Assembly: GCF_022346605.1 (NCBI RefSeq)
Contig: NZ_JAKRNT010000001.1
Coordinates: forward strand, 124,001-188,000
Source: Sporosarcina sp. ACRSL
GTDB lineage: Bacteria; Bacillota; Bacilli; Bacillales_A; Planococcaceae
Direction: 5' to 3'
DNA length: 64,000 bases
Position 1 is the stretch's first letter, and the number at the start of each line of letters is the position of its first letter. The position numbers and the translations under genes are program-made. Positions 25,496-33,975 of the stretch are shown in pieces. The notes under the pieces were generated by a model that was not told the origin of the DNA, did not search any database, and saw only the letters and a list, made by a program, of their open reading frames with translations.

Positions 25496-26539
25496 ATGAA
25501 GAATCGATTTATGCAATTCCTAATTGCTGTGTTTATTATTGCTGCAGTTCCATTTACAACTTCCAATACGGCTAGCGCCGCAAGTTCAAATGAGATTGCA
25601 GCTTATGCTCAGAAGTTCATTGGAACGCCATACAAATTTGGAGGGACAACTCCTTCTGGATTTGATTGTTCAGGATATATTCGTTATGTGTTCAATAACT
25701 TCAATATTAACTTGCCAAGAACTTCGGCAGATCAATTCAGAGTTGGGAAGTCAGTTGCCAAAGATGAACTTCAACCTGGAGACCTCGTATTCTTTGCGAA
25801 TACATACAAAAAAGGAATTTCGCATACTGGCATTTACTTAGGGAATGATGAGTTCATTTCTGCAAAAAGTAGAGGGGTCATGAAAGCGAATATTAAGACA
25901 GATCCTTATTGGTCGCCAAAGTATGCTGGAGCAAAGCGTATCTCTACTGTCAAAGTAGCCTTTGATGAAGTGGAAGTGAAATCAACAGTGCCAATGAGTG
26001 AGACGTTTAAAGATCTTCCTCTTAAGCATCTTGCTCATGATGCAATTATCGCGCTGAACAAAAAAGGTATCATTAATGGATATTTAGATGGCACTTTCAG
26101 ACCTGAAAATTCGATTACACGAGCACACGCTGCAACGATGATCAATCGGGAGCTTAAATTAAAGGCAACAACTGAATTGACTTTCAAAGACGTATCTCCA
26201 AATTATGCATATTATGATGATATTGCCGCACTGGTTGAGGCTGGAATCTTTCAAGGTTACTCAACTGAAGAATTTGGGGTTAACGATAACTTGACGCGTG
26301 CGCATCTTGCCGCCATCGTCGATCGGGCATTCGATCTTCAAGAAAAATTGGATTCAGAGTCTCAAGAGGTGTCTTCATATAAAGATGTCCCGACTACTCA
26401 CTGGGCTTCTGAATCGACCCAAGCATTGAAGACATTGGATCAAACTGAAGTGTTCCAAACGGATAACTTTAACCTTGGGAAGAAAGCATCGCGGGCTGAA
26501 TTTTCCGCAGCGATTTTCAGTGCAATCTCGGAGGAATAA
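25496..26539 (+). CDS. NlpC/P60 endopeptidase with three S-layer homology domains
   Basis: A 347-residue exported protein. Signal peptide 1-28 (cleavage near ASA). NlpC/P60 domain about 32-150 with Cys58 in GFDCSGYIRY and His110 in ISHTGIYLG, a peptidoglycan peptide hydrolase. Three SLH repeats follow (about 168-222, 225-280 and 290-347: FKDLPLKHLAHDAI, FKDVSPNYAYYDDI, YKDVPTTHWASEST), which attach to pyruvylated wall polymer. The C-terminal repeat is the most diverged. It probably remodels the wall from the surface. Monocistronic with a terminator. Confidence 0.93.
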   Translation: MKNRFMQFLIAVFIIAAVPFTTSNTASAASSNEIAAYAQKFIGTPYKFGGTTPSGFDCSGYIRYVFNNFNINLPRTSADQFRVGKSVAKDELQPGDLVFFANTYKKGISHTGIYLGNDEFISAKSRGVMKANIKTDPYWSPKYAGAKRISTVKVAFDEVEVKSTVPMSETFKDLPLKHLAHDAIIALNKKGIINGYLDGTFRPENSITRAHAATMINRELKLKATTELTFKDVSPNYAYYDDIAALVEAGIFQGYSTEEFGVNDNLTRAHLAAIVDRAFDLQEKLDSESQEVSSYKDVPTTHWASESTQALKTLDQTEVFQTDNFNLGKKASRAEFSAAIFSAISEE

Positions 26540-26548
26540 ATCAATAGT

Positions 26549-26589
26549 AAAAAAACCGTTCCAATCATTAGAGTTGGAACGGTTTTTTT
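26549..26589. terminator. Bidirectional terminator
   Basis: AAAAAAACCGTTCCAA pairs with TTGGAACGGTTTTTTT across a 9-base loop, serving both convergent genes. The last codons of the minus-strand gene lie inside the stem. Confidence 0.9.
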
Positions 26590-26729
26590 ACAGCTTTTGG
26601 GGAAGCATCTTTCTTATCCTTATTAGGCGAAGAGTTTTTTAAAGGATCACCGTAGGCTGTATAGGTTGTTGGATCTGGAGCTTGCTTTTTCTCGTTTGCA
26701 TTTACATTCCGGTTGCTGTTTTGTGTCAT
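26568..26729 (-). CDS. Small hydrophilic protein of unknown function
   Basis: A 53-residue Asn/Lys/Pro-rich protein (MTQNSNRNVNANEKKQAPDP...) with no hydrophobic segment. TAGGAGGTTTATTCAA precedes the ATG at 26729, an excellent ribosome site. Size and composition resemble minor small acid-soluble spore proteins, but I cannot assign it to one of the known Ssp families. Its stop codon falls in the loop of the shared terminator. Confidence 0.65.
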   Translation of the reverse strand: MTQNSNRNVNANEKKQAPDPTTYTAYGDPLKNSSPNKDKKDASPKAVKKPFQL

Positions 26730-26810
26730 TTGAATAAACCTCCTATCTAGAATGAATGATTTTATAATGCCCAAAAGCGCTCTTTTCATTCATCTCAAGA
26801 ACGATCCTAC

Positions 26811-27404
26811 TCAGTGGGTTCTAGTGTCATGATAAAGGATTCCTATAATTTTTTTCGTTTGATTAATATCATTGTGACCTAGAAAGTGATGTAATTCTTC
26901 AATGGAATAGCCAGCTTGATAAAGGTGATTCGCCCTACTAATTCTATAGCCATAAACGGAGTCGTAATCCGGAATGATATATGGATTCATCATTCTAGCT
27001 CTTCTAATATAAATACGAAGTTGTCTGCATAATTCTGTACAAGAAATATTCATATTGTGGAAGAAAATCTTTTGATGGGCTACTAAATTATACTCAGCTA
27101 TATATTGTTCGATAACTTTGGAAAGAGAATACGAAAAGGGTACGATTCTGGTTGTATGAAGGCATTGCAACTTAATGTTAGGTTGATTATGTAATTGAAT
27201 ATCTTCCACTTTGGCATTGAGGATTTCGTTTACTCTTGCACCTGTTTCATATAACAAACTTAATATGATAAAGTGCTTCCTTTCAATTGCATTCGTGAAG
27301 TCAATTGTTTTAAGGATTTCCTCAATGGCTAGGATTGAGAAGTAGTTATTTGTTTTACCGAATATCATAATACAAATTACACCCCAAGCTTTTTCAGTAA
27401 GCAT
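26811..27404 (-). CDS. Degenerate tyrosine recombinase (catalytic part only)
   Basis: A 197-residue protein with the catalytic core of phage-type integrases: ETGARVNEILNAKVEDI (first Arg), LHHFLGHNDINQTKKI (third-box His) and a late Tyr in ILYHD. The central HxLR box reads YGYRISRA, so its His is replaced. The usual N-terminal SAM-like DNA-binding domain is missing and the ATG has no clear ribosome site. It is probably an inactive remnant of an integrated element, with tRNA-Val lying 580 bp away. Confidence 0.65.
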   Translation of the reverse strand: MLTEKAWGVICIMIFGKTNNYFSILAIEEILKTIDFTNAIERKHFIILSLLYETGARVNEILNAKVEDIQLHNQPNIKLQCLHTTRIVPFSYSLSKVIEQYIAEYNLVAHQKIFFHNMNISCTELCRQLRIYIRRARMMNPYIIPDYDSVYGYRISRANHLYQAGYSIEELHHFLGHNDINQTKKIIGILYHDTRTH

Positions 27405-27573
27405 GGGAGATAGTTTAGAGTTTTATACATACTTGGGAATTGTATATGGTGATGGATAAATAGGGCAGAAAACAAGTCGGTCGGAAAGGTACTAGCAGCA
27501 GAAGAGTGAGCGGACTAATTGTAGGAACGCCTCCACTTCTATAGAATGGTGTGAAAAGGGAGGGGGATTAATT

Positions 27574-27819
27574 ATGAACGAAGAAGTTAACAAATTATCG
27601 GATGTACTCTTACAAAGTCTTTATGATTATCACTTTGCGAATAACGGTGGAGGTTATACGTTACCTAAAGCTATGCTGAATGCGGACGTAACTAGTAAAC
27701 TGGCTATTGATCACCTAATCGAAATGGGATATGCCACAGATAGTGGGCAAGGGACAGAGAATCTGGTATTAGCAATAACAGCAGAAGGTATGGAGTATAT
27801 TAAAAATAAAACATCATAA
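27574..27819 (+). CDS. Small winged-helix-like protein of unknown function
   Basis: An 81-residue soluble protein. Alternating helices (VLLQSLYDYHFAN, TSKLAIDHLIEMGY) followed by a beta-hairpin-like tail (LVLAITAEGMEYIK) suggest a winged helix. GGGAGGGGG lies seven bases before the ATG. It sits between the integrase remnant and tRNA-Val, so it may be accessory DNA. No family recognised. Confidence 0.55.
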   Translation: MNEEVNKLSDVLLQSLYDYHFANNGGGYTLPKAMLNADVTSKLAIDHLIEMGYATDSGQGTENLVLAITAEGMEYIKNKTS

Positions 27820-27839
27820 GAGTTTTGAGATAGCAAGTG

Positions 27840-27863
27840 GGGCGTCCAAAGAGGCGCCCTTTC
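27840..27863 (+). terminator. Probable terminator
   Basis: GGGCG/CGCCC hairpin followed by TTTCTC after the 81-residue protein gene. Confidence 0.5.
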
Positions 27864-27890
27864 TCAATAGCTATGAGTAAATTCGACAAA

Positions 27891-27963
27891 AACAAAAAAA
27901 CAGCCCCTAGGCATCCGGCCTAATAGGACTGTTCTGGAGAAGGTTGTTGTTCCGACAACCTTC
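27891..27963 (-). terminator. Two hairpins ending the tRNA-Val transcript
   Basis: On the minus strand, GAAGGTTGT/ACAACCTTC (27939-27963) comes first, then AACAG/CTGTT with inner TAGGC/GCCTA (27899-27933) and a run of seven T. Confidence 0.8.
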
Positions 27964-27982
27964 CTACGGGTTTGGCACCCAA

Positions 27983-28055
27983 TGATTCCGACTGGGCTCG
28001 AACCAGCGACCTCTACCCTGTCAAGGTAGCGCTCTCCCAGCTGAGCTACGGAATC
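27983..28055 (-). tRNA. tRNA-Val (anticodon GAC)
   Basis: A full 73-nt cloverleaf on the minus strand: acceptor GATTCCG/CGGAATC, D arm GCTC...GAGC, anticodon stem CTACC/GGTAG with loop TTGACAG giving anticodon GAC, T arm GCTGG-TTCGAGC-CCAGT, discriminator A. CCA is not encoded. It stands alone, with its own terminator. Confidence 0.95.
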
Positions 28056-28175
28056 GGGAGATGTGTTACTTGCTTACTGCACATTTATTATTATAGCTAG
28101 TTTTCCGTAGAAGTCAACACTATTTCTAAAAGTTTTTTCAAACGACGAAAAAAAGGTAGAATAAGAAGAAATGAG

Positions 28176-29030
28176 GTGATGATAATCGATCTACAATTTT
28201 CAATTCCTTTTGCATACGACTTTGATCGGGCGCTTGAACGATTGGCAAGTGACCCCGTTAATGCAATCGATTTGGAGAACCGCGAAATACGTATTCCAAT
28301 GGAAGAAGGAAACATTGTCAGTTTAAATGCTATTGGCTCGACAGCTGCTCCAGTATTCTTACTGCGAAATGCAATAGATCAAAAACAAGTGGATGAGATC
28401 CGCTCTATTTTTCATTTTGACCGACCGTTGGATACAATTGCAGAACACTTCGAAGGAACCGATCTTGAACAGCTATTTAAGGATCATGCCGGCACTCCTC
28501 TTATCCGAAGCACTTCGCTCTATGGCACGTTGATGAAAAATATTATTCACCAACAATTGAATCTTGCGTTCGCGCATGTCTTAACGATGCGTTTTGTTGA
28601 ATCATTCGGGTCTAAGCAGGATGGCGTGTGGCGGTACCCGAATCCGGAACGGATTGCTGCGCTTGAAGTAGAGGATTTGCGGAACCTACAATTCAGTGGA
28701 AGGAAAGCAGAATATGTAATCGGACTGTCAAGATCTATAGTAGAGGGAAAGTTGGACTTGACGAAGTTTACGAGAATGGACGACGAAGAGGTAACGAGAG
28801 AAATGGTCATTCACCGAGGTGTTGGACCATGGACTGCTCAAAATTTTCTTATGTTCGGACTTGGGAGACCGAACTTATTCCCACTAGCGGATATCGGATT
28901 ACAAAATGCGTTAAAACGTTTATGGGGCTTCGACCGCAAACCGACCATAGAAGAAATGCAGGCACATTTGCCAGCATGGTCTCCATATTTAAGTTATGCA
29001 TCGTTATATTTATGGCGAAGTATTGAATAA
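28176..29030 (+). CDS. DNA-3-methyladenine glycosylase, AlkA-like
   Basis: A 284-residue HhH-GPD base-excision enzyme. GTLMKNIIHQQLNLAFA opens the fold; the helix-hairpin-helix HRGVGPWTAQNFLMFGLGRP is followed by PLADIGL, which supplies the catalytic Asp. It removes alkylated purines from DNA. The first 100 residues form the extra N-terminal domain of AlkA proteins. The start is ambiguous: GTG 28176 or ATG 28179, both very close to the ribosome site GAGGTGAT. Confidence 0.9.
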   Translation: MMIIDLQFSIPFAYDFDRALERLASDPVNAIDLENREIRIPMEEGNIVSLNAIGSTAAPVFLLRNAIDQKQVDEIRSIFHFDRPLDTIAEHFEGTDLEQLFKDHAGTPLIRSTSLYGTLMKNIIHQQLNLAFAHVLTMRFVESFGSKQDGVWRYPNPERIAALEVEDLRNLQFSGRKAEYVIGLSRSIVEGKLDLTKFTRMDDEEVTREMVIHRGVGPWTAQNFLMFGLGRPNLFPLADIGLQNALKRLWGFDRKPTIEEMQAHLPAWSPYLSYASLYLWRSIE

Positions 29031-29040
29031 CAAAATACAA

Positions 29041-29067
29041 AAGCTTCCCCGTTCAAAAGGGAAGCTT
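29041..29067. terminator. Hairpin terminator between convergent genes
   Basis: AAGCTTCCC / GGGAAGCTT; the minus strand continues with CTTTTGTATTTTG. Confidence 0.65.
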
Positions 29068-29073
29068 GGTCAT

Positions 29074-29232
29074 TTATTGTGTGTGAGATTGTTGCATGTC
29101 TTGATTCATTTCGTTTTCATCATTAAAGTAGAGGAAAGTTTCATTGTCGAGGTCTGAGATGCGTTCCTTGTTGAGACCTAATGAAAGATTCCCTTCAAAA
29201 ATTGTTTCCCACCAAGTATCTGTCGTTGTCAT
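29074..29232 (-). CDS. Small acidic protein of unknown function
   Basis: A 52-residue acidic protein (MTTTDTWWETIFEGNLSLGL..., ending DMQQSHTQ) without membrane segments. The ATG at 29232 is chosen because GGAGG lies eight bases upstream; two earlier in-frame ATGs overlap that ribosome site. No known family recognised. Confidence 0.55.
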   Translation of the reverse strand: MTTTDTWWETIFEGNLSLGLNKERISDLDNETFLYFNDENEMNQDMQQSHTQ

Positions 29233-29548
29233 GTTCATTTCCTCCATTTCATTCATTTTCGGTTTGGGTTATGTGATACGTCTTTACCCTTGCACGAGTG
29301 CGACTAAAACGCATTCGACTGAAATAGAACCATTAGACCTATTGCTTGTTGGCTAAATAAACAAGTCCTTTTACCTTGGCTTGCTAAGCCTTTACATTCA
29401 AATTTCGGGGATGGAAAAACGAATTAGGCAATATTAGTATATGTTGACGCGCATTTTCCCAAACTGCGTAATTGGTCGGAATTTGGCGGATTGAAATCAG
29501 TCCTTTTGCTATATTGACATTTCGTTTTGTTGAAGGAGGAGAAAATTT

Positions 29549-30934
29549 GTGGCAATTGCTCAAAATATAAACTCGATGATTAAAATTCAGCGGGATTTTT
29601 TCGATTCTGGCGTCACGAAAACTGTAGAATTCCGGCTGGAAATGCTGGAGTCCTTACGGAAAGCAATTCTTTCGAAAGAAGAGGAAATCCATAAAGCATT
29701 ACAAAAAGACTTAGGGAAAAGTCCATTTGAATCATATGTAACGGAGGTAGGATTCGTCTTATCGAGCATCACATTTATGATGAAGCATTTGAAAGAGTGG
29801 ATGGAGCCGGAGTATGTGAAGACGCCGGTTCATTTGCAACCTGCGAAAAGCTTTATCGTACGGGAGCCGTATGGATCTGTTCTCATTATCGGACCTTTTA
29901 ATTACCCATTCCAGTTAATAATGGAGCCGTTAATTGGCGCCATCGCTGCTGGGAACTGTGCAATTGTTAAACCGTCCGAAGCAACTGTCCATACAGCTAA
30001 AGTCATCAAAGATATAATCAAAGAAATTTATCCGCAACAATATGTACAAGTCGTCGAAGGCGAAATTGAAGAAACAACTGCGCTGATCCATGCGCCTTTC
30101 GATTACATATTTTTTACAGGGAGCGCTGCAGTTGGAAAGATTGTCATGAAGGCAGCGGCGGAACGGTTAACACCTGTCACTTTGGAGCTCGGTGGAAAGA
30201 GCCCTGTCCTCGTCGATCTAACCGCTAACATTAAGAGAGCGGCGGAACGGATCGTATGGGGGAAATTCATTAATAACGGACAAACTTGTGTCGCTCCAGA
30301 CTATGTCCTCGTCCATAAAGCTGTTAAGAACAAACTTCTGAAAGAAATCATCAATTGCATTCGTGCTTTTTACGGAGAAGACAGCTCAAAAAGCGTCGAT
30401 TATGGCAGGATCGTTAATGGCAAGCATTTTGACCGGCTAACGGAAATAATTGAAAAGGAAAAGGGACATATCGTTTTTGGTGGGATATCGGACCGGGATG
30501 ATTTATATATTAGTCCAACCCTATTGGATGGTGTTTCATGGGATGGACCTGCAATGGAAGGAGAACTATTCGGCCCAATTCTTCCGATCTTGACATATGA
30601 GAATTTAGGCGAGGCAATCCATCGGATCCGCGAACTGCCCAAGCCATTGGCTGCTTATATGTTCTCCGAAAATGAAAAAGCACAGCAATACTTCTTGGAA
30701 AATTTCTCATTCGGTGGCGGATGCATTAATGATACAGTATCGCATGTCGGGAATATCCATTTGCCTTTTGGAGGTGTCGGAGCATCCGGGATGAACGCTT
30801 ACCACGGGAAAGCAAGCTTCGATTTGTTCACACATTCAAAATCAATCATGAAGAAAAGTACGAAAGTACCGATTCAAATTGGATACCCTCCATACGGCAA
30901 CAAGCTTTCGATGGTAAAATCCTTTTTGCGATGA
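29549..30934 (+). CDS. Aldehyde dehydrogenase (NAD(P)-dependent)
   Basis: A 461-residue enzyme of the shorter class-3 type. GPFNYPFQLIMEPLIGAIAAGN is the cofactor fold entry, GSAAVGKIVMKAAAE the NAD turn, VTLELGGKSP carries the general-base Glu and NNGQTCVAPDYVLV the catalytic Cys. It oxidises fatty or similar aldehydes to acids; a membrane-directed tail is not evident. GTG start with AAGGAGGAG upstream. It may be co-expressed with the M42 peptidase gene that follows after 106 bp. Confidence 0.92.
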   Translation: MAIAQNINSMIKIQRDFFDSGVTKTVEFRLEMLESLRKAILSKEEEIHKALQKDLGKSPFESYVTEVGFVLSSITFMMKHLKEWMEPEYVKTPVHLQPAKSFIVREPYGSVLIIGPFNYPFQLIMEPLIGAIAAGNCAIVKPSEATVHTAKVIKDIIKEIYPQQYVQVVEGEIEETTALIHAPFDYIFFTGSAAVGKIVMKAAAERLTPVTLELGGKSPVLVDLTANIKRAAERIVWGKFINNGQTCVAPDYVLVHKAVKNKLLKEIINCIRAFYGEDSSKSVDYGRIVNGKHFDRLTEIIEKEKGHIVFGGISDRDDLYISPTLLDGVSWDGPAMEGELFGPILPILTYENLGEAIHRIRELPKPLAAYMFSENEKAQQYFLENFSFGGGCINDTVSHVGNIHLPFGGVGASGMNAYHGKASFDLFTHSKSIMKKSTKVPIQIGYPPYGNKLSMVKSFLR

Positions 30935-31040
30935 AAGCAATCGTTGATGCACCTCGGAAAGAAGTAGTAATATAAGTATCATACATCATTTGTTTATTCT
31001 CCATCCGGAAATGATAGAAAAAGAAAAGGGGAAATGAAAG

Positions 31041-32090
31041 ATGCACCAATTTAATGAAGCAAGAACGATTGAATTATTGAAAACGTTAGTTGAAACACCG
31101 AGCCCATCCGGTTATACAGAAAAAGTCATGCAAGTGATCATCGACGAGCTTGGGAAAATCGGAGTGCCGTTCAAACGGACAAATAAAGGAGCAGTCATCG
31201 CAACGGTAAAAGGGAAAGATGATTCCCGTCACCGCTTATTGACTGCCCATACGGATACGCTCGGTGCAATGGTGAAAGAGATTAAAAGTAATGGAAAATT
31301 GAAATTGACGATGGTCGGCGGGTTTAACTGGAATGCAGTGGAAGGTGAGTATTGCCATATACATACCGCTTCAGGCAAGGAAGTCCGCGGAACGATTTTG
31401 ATGCACCAAACGACGGTTCACGTGTACCGTAATTCGGGAAGTGCTGAAAGGAATGCAGACAACATCGAAGTACGCATCGATGAAAAAGTGACGAATGCAG
31501 CTGAAACGAGAGCATTAGGCATTGAAGTAGGGGATTTTGTTTCATTTGATCCTAGATTTGAAGTGACACCAAATGGTTTTGTTAAGTCAAGACATCTCGA
31601 TGATAAAGCGAGCACGGCGCTCCTCTTAGAATTGATCCGCACATTGAAAGAAAACGATACAGAACTGCCGAATACGACTCATTTTTATATTTCAAACAAT
31701 GAAGAAATCGGTTATGGTGGGAATTCTAACGTTCCAGCTGAAACAGTTGAGTATATTGCGGTCGACATGGGAGCAATTGGAGATGGCCAATCCTCGGATG
31801 AATATACCGTTTCAATTTGTGCGAAAGATTCAAGCGGACCTTACCATTACGCGCTGACGAGACATTTGACAGCCCTTTGTGAAAAAGGAAGCGTCCCATA
31901 CAAGCTTGATATTTATCCTTATTACGGATCAGATGCATCGGCTGCGATCCGAGCAGGGTTCGATGTGCGGCATGCTCTGTTTGGTCCTGGGATCGAATCG
32001 TCTCATGCATTGGAAAGAACCCACGTCGATTCGTTGAAAGCGACAGCGCAATTGCTGCACGCATATGTAACTTCTGAAATGATGGATTGA
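31041..32090 (+). CDS. M42 family metallo-aminopeptidase
   Basis: A 349-residue cytosolic peptidase of the glutamyl/deblocking aminopeptidase group that forms large tetrahedral assemblies. Metal ligands are visible: TAHTDTLG (His, Asp), SRHLDDKAS (Asp), NNEEIGYGG (Glu pair) and EYIAVDMGAIG (Asp); a final His is in ESSHALERTHVDS. It probably releases N-terminal residues from peptides. The stop is 35 bp before murE, so the two are likely co-transcribed. ATG preceded by GGGGAAATGAAAG. Confidence 0.9.
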   Translation: MHQFNEARTIELLKTLVETPSPSGYTEKVMQVIIDELGKIGVPFKRTNKGAVIATVKGKDDSRHRLLTAHTDTLGAMVKEIKSNGKLKLTMVGGFNWNAVEGEYCHIHTASGKEVRGTILMHQTTVHVYRNSGSAERNADNIEVRIDEKVTNAAETRALGIEVGDFVSFDPRFEVTPNGFVKSRHLDDKASTALLLELIRTLKENDTELPNTTHFYISNNEEIGYGGNSNVPAETVEYIAVDMGAIGDGQSSDEYTVSICAKDSSGPYHYALTRHLTALCEKGSVPYKLDIYPYYGSDASAAIRAGFDVRHALFGPGIESSHALERTHVDSLKATAQLLHAYVTSEMMD

Positions 32091-32125
32091 AGCTGGATAT
32101 AGAAAAGCTGTAAGGAGGGCTCGTA

Positions 32126-33616
32126 ATGGAGACCGGTTATTTATTTTCAAGTTTACCAATTAAAAAAGTAGAGGGGATTCTCCCCGAAACGGTTACGGAT
32201 CTATCCGTTGATTCAAGATCTGTCAATGCGGGAGGCGTTTTTGTCTGCATTAAAGGATTTACCGTAGATGGACATGCCTATGTTTCAAAAGCGATTGAAA
32301 ACGGCGCAAGGGTCATTGTCGCATCAGCACCCGTAGAAGTCGATTTAGACAAGGTTGCGGTCGTTTACGTAGACGACACAACAAGGGCGGTCTCTTTACT
32401 GGCGCCTCGTTTCATGGGCTATCCTTCAAAACGGATGACGATGATTGGCGTGACAGGAACGAACGGCAAAACGAGTGTAAGCAATATGCTTCATTCTGTT
32501 TTACGCCATGCAGGAGAAAAATCAGCAGTGACGGGGACAATCGGATTCAATTTGGACGGTGTTTTATTTGAAACCGAAAATACGACTGCCGATGTGCTGA
32601 CGACCCAGCAAATGATCAAGCAGGCAGCTGATGCAGGATGCTCTACAATGACAATGGAAGTCTCTTCGCATGGTCTTGTCGAAGGAAGATTGGCAGGCAC
32701 CGAATTTGATATTGCAATCTTTACGAATTTATCGCACGACCATTTGGATTTCCATAGGACGATGGAGAATTACGGGCATGCGAAAGGTCTTTTATTCGCA
32801 CAACTTGGACAAGATCTAGACCAGTCGAAGTACGGTGTTGTCAATGTGGATGATGCATGGGGGTTGCGAATGAAAGAGATGACTTCCTTCCCGGTATTGA
32901 CGTATGGCATTCACAAGGATGCTGATTTCCGTGCTACAGACGTCAAGTTGACCGTGGATAGCACTTCATTCCACTTGGATTCCCCGGCCGGTGGTTTTGA
33001 TGTCAAAATGGCGCTTATCGGAGAATTTAATGTGTACAATGCGTTGGCTGTCATAGCTGCTTTGTATGCGAAAGGGCTTGAAATGGAAGTGATCCTCGAA
33101 GGCCTTTCTGTCATTCCTTCTGCAAAAGGAAGGATGGAGAAGGTCGAGACGGATTTGCCGTTGACGATCTATATCGATTACGCCCATTCACCAGATGCGA
33201 TTGAAAAGGCAATTCAAGCAGTGCTTCCTTATAAAGATGCAGACAGCCAATTGATATTCGTCATTGGGACAGGTGGCAACCGGGACCGAATCAAACGCCC
33301 GATCATGGCAGAAAAGGCATCGATTGCAGATTATGTCGTGCTGACGACAGACGATCCGAGAGACGAACCGTACGAGACGATTTTGTCGGAATTGGAAGCG
33401 GGCATGAAACACAATCGATATGCGTGCATCGGGGACCGTGAAGAAGCGGTTCGGCATGCGGTCTCGGTCGCGGGAGAAGGAGATATTATTATCTTCGCAG
33501 GAAAAGGCCACGAAGACTTTCAAATCATCGGCAGAGAAAAACTGCCCCATTCCGACGCCGACATCGCCTTGGACGAGGCTGAAAAGAAGTTTGGAAGAGG
33601 GTATATAAAGAAATAA
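32126..33616 (+). CDS. murE: MurE-type UDP-MurNAc-L-Ala-D-Glu:diamino-acid ligase, stand-alone
   Basis: A 496-residue Mur ligase: N-terminal UDP-binding domain, ATP domain with GTNGKTS (111-117), TNLSHDHLDFH, the carbamylated-lysine region (YGHAKGLLF), and a C-terminal domain with GTGGNRDRIKRP and AGKGHE. The specificity motif at 409-412 reads DDPR, close to the DNPR that grips meso-diaminopimelate; lysine-adding enzymes lack the Arg. The gene lies outside any division/wall cluster, behind an M42 peptidase gene, which is unusual for the vegetative enzyme. TAAGGAGGGCTCGTA precedes ATG. Confidence 0.88.
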   Translation: METGYLFSSLPIKKVEGILPETVTDLSVDSRSVNAGGVFVCIKGFTVDGHAYVSKAIENGARVIVASAPVEVDLDKVAVVYVDDTTRAVSLLAPRFMGYPSKRMTMIGVTGTNGKTSVSNMLHSVLRHAGEKSAVTGTIGFNLDGVLFETENTTADVLTTQQMIKQAADAGCSTMTMEVSSHGLVEGRLAGTEFDIAIFTNLSHDHLDFHRTMENYGHAKGLLFAQLGQDLDQSKYGVVNVDDAWGLRMKEMTSFPVLTYGIHKDADFRATDVKLTVDSTSFHLDSPAGGFDVKMALIGEFNVYNALAVIAALYAKGLEMEVILEGLSVIPSAKGRMEKVETDLPLTIYIDYAHSPDAIEKAIQAVLPYKDADSQLIFVIGTGGNRDRIKRPIMAEKASIADYVVLTTDDPRDEPYETILSELEAGMKHNRYACIGDREEAVRHAVSVAGEGDIIIFAGKGHEDFQIIGREKLPHSDADIALDEAEKKFGRGYIKK

Positions 33617-33622
33617 GAGGAT

Positions 33623-33643
33623 TAAGAGCTGTCATTTAGGCAG
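33623..33643 (+). terminator. Rho-independent terminator
   Basis: AAGAGCTG / CAGCTCTT hairpin with TTCTGTTTTG tail after murE. Confidence 0.8.
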
Positions 33644-33699
33644 CTCTTTTCTGTTTTGAATCGTTCTGTATTACCTTCTTTGTATAATTAAGTTATGTC

Positions 33700-33880
33700 G
33701 TTGATTGGAGTGGAAGGCGGCGACTCCTGCGAAAGCCGTAACGAAGAACGGCTTTTGCGAGCAGGATAAGGATGCCTTAATTTCTGCAAAAAGCGCAGAA
33801 ATACGGCCAATCGAACCCTTCAATGTTCGATTGGCTCACGGACCGCCCGCGGAAAGCGTCCGCCTGTAACGGAAATCAAC
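33700..33880. repeat. 181-bp inverted-repeat element (Bacillaceae-type)
   Basis: Ends GTTGATT / AATCAAC are inverted. Inside are three hairpins: TCCTGC...GCAGGA enclosing AAAGCCGT/ACGGCTTT (33732-33755), TTTCTG/CAGAAA (33781-33801) and GCCAATCGAAC/GTTCGATTGGC (33806-33835). The start (TGGAGTGGAAGGCGGCGACT) and end (GCGGAAAGCGTCCGCCTG) match a repeat common between genes of Bacillaceae and Planococcaceae. It fills most of the gap before prfC. No coding sequence. Confidence 0.75.
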
Positions 33881-33975
33881 ATAAGTTGTTTTACAAAGTT
33901 ACAAGAAAAAAATGTTGAAAATGACGCTCATTCTGACTATGCTTAGAAAAGTGGAAAAGAAGGAGTTCAGACAAA

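Noticed and set aside
27882-27889. TTCGACAA, a perfect Spo0A-box-like word
   Set aside because: It lies downstream of convergent transcripts, not in a promoter; shows that such 8-mers occur by chance here.
30980-30987. CATACATC, a sigma-E-like -10 before the M42-murE unit
   Set aside because: No sigma-E -35 element at the expected distance, so it cannot support sporulation control of murE.
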